Assembly (NCBI GenBank): GCA_002308935.1 | Contig: DBWN01000229.1 | Span: forward strand, 10,897 to 19,214 | Origin: Bacteroidales bacterium UBA1237 | GTDB lineage: Bacteria; Bacteroidota; Bacteroidia; Bacteroidales; UBA932 | Reading direction: 5' to 3' | Length of the DNA: 8,318 bases | Shown: piece after piece, positions 1 through 5,601 of the stretch | Layout: the number at the start of each line of letters is the position of its first letter | Numbering within the stretch: position 1 is the stretch's first letter | Notes under the pieces: model-generated | What the model saw: only the letters and a program-made list of their open reading frames with translations | What the model was told of the DNA's origin: nothing | Database searches by the model: none | Position numbers and translations under genes: made by a program

Positions 1-1035
1 TTCTTCGGATTCGGAAGCAGCAAGCAGGCCGAGGTCGCAATCCCTACAACGGCCATTACCACTGAAGCTAACGCCAATGACCTCGCAATCATCTGCATCG
101 GCCGTAACGCCGGTGAGGGTGCTGACCGTAAGATGATGGATGACTTCGAGCTCACTTCCATCGAGCGTGAACTCATCCAGAATGTCAGCACAGCATTCCA
201 TGCTCAGGGCAAGAAGGTCGTTGTTGTCCTCAACATCGGAGGTGTTATCGAGACCAACTCATGGAAGTACCTCGTTGACGCTATCCTTCTTCCTTGGTCT
301 CCTGGCCAGGAGGGTGCGAACGCCATCGGTGATGTCCTTGTAGGAAAGGTCAATCCTTCCGGTAAGCTCCCTATGACTTTCCCGATCAATTTCATGGATC
401 ATCCGTCATCAGCCAACTTCCCTTACAATTATACCCGTCCTGCCAATAACATGGGTATGATGGGATTCGGTGGCAACCAGAACGCCCAGCGTCAGCTCCA
501 GAAGGACGTTGACTATGTCGAGTACGAAGAGGGAATCTATGTCGGCTACAGGTATTTCACAACAGCCGGTGTACAGGTTTCTTATCCTTTCGGATTCGGT
601 CTTAGCTACACAACCTTCTCTTATAGCAAGCCCGTCGTCAAGGCTACCGCCAATGGTTTCGAGGCCACTGTCACCGTCACCAACACCGGTAAGGTTGCTG
701 GTAAAGAGGTCGTAGAGCTTTATGTTAGCGCTCCTGCAGGCGGTCTTGACAAGCCCGCATGCGAGCTCAAGAGCTTCGCCAAGACAAGGGAACTCCGTCC
801 CGGAGAGAGCCAGACCCTCACAATGAAGGTCACCAACTATGACATCGCTTCCTTCAACGAGGCTACCTCTTCTTGGGAGGCTCCGGCAGGCAACTACAAT
901 GTCTACTTCGCCGCCAGCGTAGCTGATGTCCGTGCCTCAGCTGTATATGCTCTCAAGAAAGCACAGGCTTGGAAGATGCATGACACCCTCGCTCCTACGA
1001 ATCCCGTAAATGAAATCAAAGTGACCAGGAAGTAA
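1..1035 (+). CDS. Glycoside hydrolase family 3 protein (beta-glucosidase-like), C-terminal part
   Basis: The frame is open from base 1, so the start lies upstream of the window; 344 residues are visible, ending in TAA. The visible part covers the C-terminal alpha/beta sandwich domain and a fibronectin type III-like domain. The loop IGRNAGEGADR (residues 33-43) is the typical GH3 site for the acid/base, with Glu39 the best candidate. WSPGQEGANAIGDVL and NPSGKLPMTFP (about 99-128) are classic GH3 motifs. YEEGIYVGYRYF (174-185) and YPFGFGLSYTTF (195-206) lead into the FnIII-like domain (about 214-325), with VTNTGKVAGKEVVELYV inside it. The nucleophile Asp and the (beta/alpha)8 barrel lie off the window. 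Family knowledge suggests removal of terminal sugars (beta-glucose, beta-xylose or similar) from oligosaccharides; the substrate cannot be read from this part. A strong terminator follows, so it is transcribed separately from the rhamnose genes. Confidence 0.95.
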   Translation, partial: FFGFGSSKQAEVAIPTTAITTEANANDLAIICIGRNAGEGADRKMMDDFELTSIERELIQNVSTAFHAQGKKVVVVLNIGGVIETNSWKYLVDAILLPWSPGQEGANAIGDVLVGKVNPSGKLPMTFPINFMDHPSSANFPYNYTRPANNMGMMGFGGNQNAQRQLQKDVDYVEYEEGIYVGYRYFTTAGVQVSYPFGFGLSYTTFSYSKPVVKATANGFEATVTVTNTGKVAGKEVVELYVSAPAGGLDKPACELKSFAKTRELRPGESQTLTMKVTNYDIASFNEATSSWEAPAGNYNVYFAASVADVRASAVYALKKAQAWKMHDTLAPTNPVNEIKVTRK

Positions 1036-1064
1036 TTCCGGTTCTTTTGAAAGAGATCATTTCT

Positions 1065-1091
1065 GAGCGGCCGCTTCGGCCGCTCTTTTTT
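1065..1091 (+). terminator. Rho-independent terminator of the GH3 gene
   Basis: A perfect 9-bp stem (GAGCGGCCG at 1065-1073 with CGGCCGCTC at 1077-1085) closes a 3-base loop and is followed directly by six T. It lies 30 bases after the GH3 stop codon and should end that transcript. Confidence 0.93.
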
Positions 1092-1142
1092 ATTCGCCGT
1101 TGCGTGTTGCATTTTCCAAGGAGTCAAAAAATGAATGCTGAA

Positions 1143-1164
1143 GTCAAGTGACCAGAAGTGTTTT
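1143..1164 (+). repeat. Imperfect direct repeat, copy 1
   Basis: GTCAAGTGA, four other bases (CCAG), then AAGTGTTTT. The same two blocks recur at 1621-1639 with a single A between them. The distance between copies is about 480 bases, both inside the intergenic region upstream of rhaB. It may be a binding site or chance similarity in AT-rich DNA. Confidence 0.45.
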
Positions 1165-1302
1165 AATCCTGTCAATGTCCATATTTACAATGTTTTATGT
1201 TGTCTCATATGATTGAAGGCGTGGAAAATGCCATTTGGTTGTTTTTGTCAAAAAGTGAAGTATTAAGATTATTTTTCAAAATAGGAGTAACGTTTTAATA
1301 CG

Positions 1303-1310
1303 TAATTTTG
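1303..1310 (+). promoter_or_regulatory. Candidate Bacteroidota -7 promoter box
   Basis: TAATTTTG matches the Bacteroidota sigma consensus TAnnTTTG exactly. No good TTTG -33 box sits at the usual 19-21 bases upstream; the nearest T-rich stretch (1272-1277) is a few bases too far. If used, transcription would start near 1316-1318, just before two ATCGGAAA direct repeats (1312-1319 and 1335-1342) and the hairpin at 1391-1418. Confidence 0.45.
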
Positions 1311-1390
1311 CATCGGAAACGATAAGTTTCCCGAATCGGAAATGAAAAAACTGTAAAAGCAGTCACATAAACACACACACTAAACATGGT

Positions 1391-1418
1391 ATATGGCCCG
1401 ACGTGAGTCGGGCCATAT
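1391..1418 (+). other. Perfect 12-bp hairpin with GUGA loop
   Basis: ATATGGCCCGAC (1391-1402) pairs perfectly with 1407-1418 around the loop GTGA. Read as + strand RNA, the loop is a GNRA tetraloop closed by a C-G pair, which is very stable; on the - strand it would be UCAC, so the + strand is the more likely transcribed one. No T tract follows on either strand, so it is not a standard rho-independent terminator. It lies about 75-100 bases after the candidate promoter box at 1303. It may be the 3' end of a small RNA, an mRNA-protecting or attenuating structure, or the remnant of a lost gene's leader. Confidence 0.6.
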
Positions 1419-1620
1419 GTCGTAATTAAAAAACTCAGTCGCCGAATACCGCTCCTTTTAACATGGCTTTATGATGCATTTCAAAACTGATTTTCGGAAA
1501 GTTCATTTAAAATCAAAAGTGAAAATCTTTACATTATTGACCTCGTCTGGACTGCCTTCAAAGGGAATGAAATATAACCTTAATTATTTATAATGCGTAT
1601 GCGTAGAGCTGTGTTTCGGG

Positions 1621-1639
1621 GTCAAGTGAAAAGTGTTTT
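1621..1639 (+). repeat. Imperfect direct repeat, copy 2
   Basis: GTCAAGTGA, one A, then AAGTGTTTT: the second copy of the motif at 1143-1164. It lies about 45-65 bases upstream of the candidate -33 box of rhaB, which is where an activator would bind. Related, looser matches are GTCAAAAAGTGAAG (1247-1260) and TCAAAAGTGAAAA (1513-1525). Confidence 0.45.
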
Positions 1640-1682
1640 TTCAATTGTATCAAAAAACAAAGTCTTATTGCCATATTATGTA

Positions 1683-1712
1683 ATTGAGCAAGGGGCATTA
1701 TAGTTATCTTTG
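1683..1712 (+). promoter_or_regulatory. Candidate promoter of the rhamnose operon
   Basis: TATCTTTG at 1705-1712 matches the Bacteroidota -7 consensus TAnnTTTG exactly. An ATTG at 1683-1686, one base off the TTTG -33 box, sits 18 bases upstream of it. Transcription would start near 1718-1720, giving a leader of about 48 bases that contains an 8-base palindrome GGTATACC (1741-1748) and no Shine-Dalgarno site. No other box of this type lies between here and rhaT, so it is the best candidate to drive the whole operon. Confidence 0.7.
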
Positions 1713-1766
1713 CAAACGTACAAATAGCATTTTGGAATAAGGTATACCTCATAAAACTGAAACCAC

Positions 1767-3194
1767 ATGGCAACAAAACACAATTTTCTGGCATTTGACT
1801 GCGGTGCAACCAGCGGACGCGCTGTTCTGGCCACTTTTGAGGCCGGCAAGTTCGAGATGAAGGAAGTCTATCGCTTCCCCAATCAGATTCTTGAAGTAGG
1901 CGGCAAATTCTACTGGAATGTTTACTCGATTTATGAGCATTTCAAGAAATGTCTTGCTGAGCTCGGCAAGGAAGGAGTCAAAATCGAATCCATCGGAATT
2001 GACACCTGGGGCGTTGACTTCGGCTGCTTGGCTGAGGACGGCACCCTACTCGGACTTCCCAGGGCATACCGCGATCCTTATACAGAGGGCGTGCCTGAGA
2101 AAGTGTTCAAGACCATCACTCGTGAAGACCTTTACGGTGTCACCGGAATCCAGATTATGGATTTCAACACCATTTTCCAGCTTTATGCACAGAAGGAGGA
2201 AGGCTTTGAGCCACTCAAGCATGCAAAGGAAATCCTTTTCATGCCTGACCTTCTCTCTTATTTCCTGACCGGCAACCGTGTTTGCGAGTATACCGACGCA
2301 TCCACTTCCGGTCTTATGAACCAGAATTCACGTCAGTTCGAGAAATCTCTTCTTGAGCGCCTCGGAATCAACAGCAAAATTCTCCGTCCTATCGTACAGC
2401 CCGGTACCATCGTCGGAAATCTCCGTAAGGTGATTGCTGACGAGACCGGAATAGGTGAGGTCCCCGTTATTGCCATCGCCGGACACGATACCGCTTCCGC
2501 TATCGCCGCCGTTCCTGCAGAGAACGAGAATTTCGCATACCTCTCCAGCGGAACATGGTCACTTATGGGTATCGAGACCCCCGCACCCATCATCTCCGAT
2601 GATTCCTGCAAACTCAATTTCACCAACGAGGGCGGAATTGAGGGTACCACCAGATTCCTCAAGAACATCACCGGAATGTGGCTTCTTGAGCAGTGCCGCA
2701 AAGTATGGGCTGCTGAAGGACGTACTTACAACTACGCCCAGATTGAGGCTATGGCACGTGAAGCTATCGACTTCCCTTCTACAGTCAATCCCGATGATCC
2801 CCGTTTCGCCAATCCTGAGAACATGGTTCTCGCCATCGAGAGCTATCTTCTCCAGACGAACCAGAAGCTTCCCAAGACTGACGGCGAATTCATCAGCTGC
2901 ATCTACCACAGCCTCGCCAAGAGGTACAAAGAAGTTCTTGACATGCTTCAGAGCTTCGCTCCTTTCAAGATCGAGAAGCTTCATGTCATAGGCGGCGGTT
3001 CAGCCAACAAGACCATGAGCCAGCTCACAGCGGATTCGATCGGCATTCCGGTCGTTGCAGGACCTACCGAGGCTACCGCTATCGGAAATGTCATGCTCCA
3101 GGCCCAGGCCCTCGGTCTCGTTGATGACCGTTGGGACATGAGGAGGACCATCGCCAAGGCTTTCGAGGTGCAGACCTACTATCCTTCGAAATAA
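1767..3194 (+). CDS. rhaB: Rhamnulokinase (L-rhamnulose kinase)
   Basis: This 475-residue FGGY-family sugar kinase phosphorylates L-rhamnulose with ATP to L-rhamnulose 1-phosphate in the cytoplasm, the second step of rhamnose use. The N-terminal phosphate loop AFDCGATSGRAVL (residues 9-21), IDTWGVDFG (78-86), GLPRAYRDPYT (96-106) and FMPDLLSYFLTG (158-169) match Escherichia coli RhaB closely. AGHDTASAI (238-246) carries the expected catalytic base Asp241, AYLSSGTWSLMG (257-268) follows, and IGGGSANKTMSQLTAD (408-423) is the C-terminal ATP-site motif. The length is close to the 489 residues of the E. coli enzyme as I recall it. The ATG at 1767 places the phosphate loop at the usual distance from the N terminus. 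It opens the operon; rhaA follows after 50 A-rich bases with no promoter or terminator. The sequence appears intact. Confidence 0.96.
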   Translation: MATKHNFLAFDCGATSGRAVLATFEAGKFEMKEVYRFPNQILEVGGKFYWNVYSIYEHFKKCLAELGKEGVKIESIGIDTWGVDFGCLAEDGTLLGLPRAYRDPYTEGVPEKVFKTITREDLYGVTGIQIMDFNTIFQLYAQKEEGFEPLKHAKEILFMPDLLSYFLTGNRVCEYTDASTSGLMNQNSRQFEKSLLERLGINSKILRPIVQPGTIVGNLRKVIADETGIGEVPVIAIAGHDTASAIAAVPAENENFAYLSSGTWSLMGIETPAPIISDDSCKLNFTNEGGIEGTTRFLKNITGMWLLEQCRKVWAAEGRTYNYAQIEAMAREAIDFPSTVNPDDPRFANPENMVLAIESYLLQTNQKLPKTDGEFISCIYHSLAKRYKEVLDMLQSFAPFKIEKLHVIGGGSANKTMSQLTADSIGIPVVAGPTEATAIGNVMLQAQALGLVDDRWDMRRTIAKAFEVQTYYPSK

Positions 3195-3244
3195 TTCCAA
3201 ACAACACAAGTGATAAATAATAACAACAAAAACACAAGACAAAT

Positions 3245-4495
3245 ATGAACGAGAATCTTATTCTTAAAGCTTACGAAGTAGCGAAAGAGCGCTACGCAGC
3301 CGTTGGTGTAGATACCGACAAGGTCGTCGAGAAACTCGAGAAGACCCCGATCTCCCTCCATTGCTGGCAGACCGATGACGTCATGGGTTTCGAAAACACC
3401 GATGCTCTCTCAGGCGGTATCCAGACAACCGGTAACTATCCCGGACGTGCTCGCAATATCGATGAGGTAAGGCAGGATGTCCTTTTCGCAAAGAGCCTCC
3501 TCGGCGGAACACAGCGTCTCAACCTTCACGAGATCTATGGTGATTTCCAGGGCAAGAAGGTTGACCGTGACGAAGTAGGTGTCGAGCACTTCCAGAGCTG
3601 GATTGACTGGGCAAAGGACAACAAGATGTGCCTTGACTTCAACTCCACTTCATTCTCTCATCCCAAGAGCGGTGACCTTTCACTTTCCAACCCCGATCCC
3701 GCAATCCGCGAGTTCTGGATCGAGCACACAAAACGTTGCCGCCGTATCGCTGACGCTATGGGTAAGGCACAGGGTGACCCTTGTATCATGAACATCTGGG
3801 TACATGATGGTTCCAAGGATATGCCTGTTCGCCGTAAATACTATCGTGAGCTCCTTGCACAGTCTCTTGACGAGATCATGAAGGAAGAACTCCCTGACAT
3901 GAAGGCTTGCTTTGAGGCTAAGCTCTTCGGTATCGGTCTTGAGAGCTACACCGTCGGTTCACATGATTTCTATACGGCCTACTGTGCTACCCGCAAGTAC
4001 ATCTACACTCTCGATACCGGTCACTACGAGCAGACTGAGAATGTCTCTGATTTCGTGTCTACTCTCCTTATGTACGTTCCTGAGCTCATGCTTCACGTCA
4101 GCCGTCCTGTCCGTTGGGACTCTGACCACGTGACTATCATGAACGACCAGACTCTTGATCTGTTCAAGGAACTCGTACGCAACGACGGTTTCGACCGTGC
4201 TCATGTCGGTCTTGACTACTTTGACGCTTCCATCAACCGTATCGGCGCATATGTCATCGGTACCCGCGCTACCCAGAAGTGCATCCTTCAGGCTCTCCTC
4301 GAACCCCTCGCCCTTCTCCGCAAGTACGAGGACAACGGAGAGTACTTCCAGAGGCTCGCACTCATGGAGGAAGCCAAGAGCCTTCCTTTCGGCGCAGTGT
4401 ACGATTACTTCAACCTCAAGAACGGCGTTCCTGTGGGTGAGGAGTTCATCCCTTGCATCGAGAAGTACGAGAAGGAAGTCACCTCCAAGAGGTAA
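3245..4495 (+). CDS. rhaA: L-rhamnose isomerase
   Basis: This 416-residue cytoplasmic enzyme interconverts L-rhamnose and L-rhamnulose, the first step after uptake. It aligns along its whole length with E. coli RhaA (419 residues): SLHCWQTDDVMGFEN (37-51), GGIQTTGNYPGRARN (57-71), RLNLHEIY (91-98), SHPKSGDLSLS (138-148), KLFGIGLESYTVGS (226-239) and HVSRPVRWDSDHV (284-296). The metal ligands known from the E. coli enzyme are all present with a constant offset of 10: Glu224, Asp257, His284 and Asp324 for the structural site, and His260, Asp292 and Asp294 for the catalytic site. It should therefore be active and Mn2+-dependent. The C-terminal YEKEVTSKR also matches. The ATG at 3245 follows an A-rich leader typical of Bacteroidota. 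A hairpin separates it from rhaT. Confidence 0.97.
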   Translation: MNENLILKAYEVAKERYAAVGVDTDKVVEKLEKTPISLHCWQTDDVMGFENTDALSGGIQTTGNYPGRARNIDEVRQDVLFAKSLLGGTQRLNLHEIYGDFQGKKVDRDEVGVEHFQSWIDWAKDNKMCLDFNSTSFSHPKSGDLSLSNPDPAIREFWIEHTKRCRRIADAMGKAQGDPCIMNIWVHDGSKDMPVRRKYYRELLAQSLDEIMKEELPDMKACFEAKLFGIGLESYTVGSHDFYTAYCATRKYIYTLDTGHYEQTENVSDFVSTLLMYVPELMLHVSRPVRWDSDHVTIMNDQTLDLFKELVRNDGFDRAHVGLDYFDASINRIGAYVIGTRATQKCILQALLEPLALLRKYEDNGEYFQRLALMEEAKSLPFGAVYDYFNLKNGVPVGEEFIPCIEKYEKEVTSKR

Positions 4496-4513
4496 TTCTG
4501 AAATAGACAATAT

Positions 4514-4533
4514 GGCCCCGAAAGGGGCCTTTT
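4514..4533 (+). terminator. GNRA-loop hairpin between rhaA and rhaT (weak terminator or processing site)
   Basis: GGCCCC (4514-4519) pairs with GGGGCC (4524-4529) around a GAAA loop, followed by only four T and then ACAC. The stem is strong, but the T tract is short and there is no clear promoter before rhaT, so partial termination or mRNA stabilisation is more likely than a full stop. Confidence 0.6.
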
Positions 4534-4569
4534 ACACAAAAAAACGAACAAACTTAATATTCCTGACAA

Positions 4570-5601
4570 ATGAATCTGATAATCGGACTCCTCATTATAG
4601 CGATCGGCGCTTTCTGCCAGTCGTCCAGCTATGTCCCCATCAACAAGATCAAGGAATGGAGCTGGGAAAGCTACTGGATCGTCCAGGGCGTTTTCGCATG
4701 GCTCATCTTCCCTCTGATCGGAGCATTGTTGGCCGTTCCTTCAGGACATTCTCTTGGTGAATTGTTCTCAAGCGCACCTTCATTCAACCTGTGGATGACA
4801 ATCTTCTTTGGAGTCCTTTGGGGAATAGGAGGTTTGACATTCGGTCTTTCGATGCGTTACCTGGGTGTCGCATTGGGACAGAGCATCGCTCTTGGAACCT
4901 GTTCTGGTTTGGGTACCATCATGGGCCCCGTCCTTCTGAACATCTTCTTCCCTGAGCTCAACGCTCTCCAGTCTCTCACCTGGGCCGTCATCATCGGTGT
5001 TGTCGTGATGCTTTTGGGTATCGCCATCATCGGAGTCGCCGGAGGAATGAAAGCCGCTTCCCTTCCTGAGGAGGAGAAAAAGAAGGCCGTCAAGGACTTC
5101 AACTTCTCCAAGGGTCTTGCGATCGCCCTTCTGGCCGGTTTCATGAGCGGATGTTTCAATGTGGGCCTCGAGTTCGGAAAGGAGATCAACTTCGCTGAGA
5201 CTCCCGACATCTTCAAGACCCTCCCTGCTACATTCCTTGTGACCATCGGAGGTTTCATCACTAATGCTATCTACTGCTTCTGGCAGAACACCAAGAACAA
5301 GACTTGGGGTGATTACAAGAAGGGTAACGTATGGGGCAACAACCTCATTTTCTGTGCTTTGGCAGGTCTTCTGTGGTACAGCCAGTTCTTCGGACTGAGC
5401 CTCGGAAAGGGCTTCCTTACCGACTTCCCCGTGCTCATCACCTTCAGCTGGTGCATACTCATGGCACTCAATGTTACCTTCTCAAACGTATGGGGTATCA
5501 TTTTAAAGGAGTGGAAAGGCTGTTCTGGCAAGACTATTGCAGTGTTAATCTGCGGACTTGCAGTCCTTATTTTCAGTACATTCTTACCGCAATTGATTTA
5601 A
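4570..5601 (+). CDS. rhaT: L-rhamnose/H+ symporter
   Basis: This 343-residue inner-membrane protein imports L-rhamnose with protons. Length and motifs match the RhaT family (E. coli RhaT is 344 residues): IKEWSWESYW (27-36, compare VKKWSWETMW), LWGIGGLTFGLSMRYLG (83-99, compare MWGIGNINYGLTMRYLG), LAGLLWYSQFF (264-274, compare LGGLMWYLQFF) and ILKEW (311-315, compare VLKEW). About ten hydrophobic membrane segments are visible, roughly at 1-18, 37-57, 75-94, 97-127, 136-159, 182-200, 218-238, 257-279, 286-311 and 321-343, as known for the family. A charged loop (167-178, EEEKKKAVKDFN) divides the protein and probably lies in the cytoplasm. The ATG at 4570 places the first membrane helix right at the N terminus. 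Its TAA overlaps the ATG of the next gene by one base, indicating translational coupling. Confidence 0.94.
   Translation: MNLIIGLLIIAIGAFCQSSSYVPINKIKEWSWESYWIVQGVFAWLIFPLIGALLAVPSGHSLGELFSSAPSFNLWMTIFFGVLWGIGGLTFGLSMRYLGVALGQSIALGTCSGLGTIMGPVLLNIFFPELNALQSLTWAVIIGVVVMLLGIAIIGVAGGMKAASLPEEEKKKAVKDFNFSKGLAIALLAGFMSGCFNVGLEFGKEINFAETPDIFKTLPATFLVTIGGFITNAIYCFWQNTKNKTWGDYKKGNVWGNNLIFCALAGLLWYSQFFGLSLGKGFLTDFPVLITFSWCILMALNVTFSNVWGIILKEWKGCSGKTIAVLICGLAVLIFSTFLPQLI

Larger units (their letters stand above)
1036..1766. other. Long AT-rich intergenic region
   Basis: No credible protein gene is visible on either strand in these 731 bases; the open frames are short, lack family-like sequence and have no sensible start context. 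The region holds the GH3 terminator, a candidate promoter and hairpin at about 1303-1418, repeated TCAA-AGTGA motifs, and the candidate rhaB promoter near 1683-1712. In 1420-1620 I see only AT-rich sequence, with a small tandem ATGCGT pair at 1593-1604. Such a length in front of a sugar operon leaves room for regulator binding. Confidence 0.7.

Noticed and set aside
1131..1151. Tiny frame MNAEVK after AGGAG
   Set aside because: Only six codons; located right after the GH3 terminator with no promoter in front.
1242..1254. Palindrome TTTTTG-T-CAAAAA as an operator
   Set aside because: Simple T and A runs in AT-rich DNA give this easily; no second matching copy.
1391..1418. Hairpin as an ordinary rho-independent terminator
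   Set aside because: No T tract follows on either strand, and no gene ends just before it on the + strand.
1588..1809. 73-codon - strand frame upstream of rhaB
   Set aside because: It overlaps the rhaB start and promoter, and its sequence looks like no known protein.
3959..4510. 183-codon open frame on the - strand over rhaA
   Set aside because: Shadow of a gene whose family match and active-site residues are complete on the + strand.
4155..4760. 201-codon + strand frame spanning the rhaA-rhaT junction
   Set aside because: Ser/Thr/Arg-rich off-frame translation overlapping two solid genes.
5331..5600. 90-codon N-terminal extension of the lipoprotein frame
   Set aside because: It overlaps the well-supported end of rhaT, reads like shadow sequence, and would bury the clear lipoprotein signal that starts at 5601.
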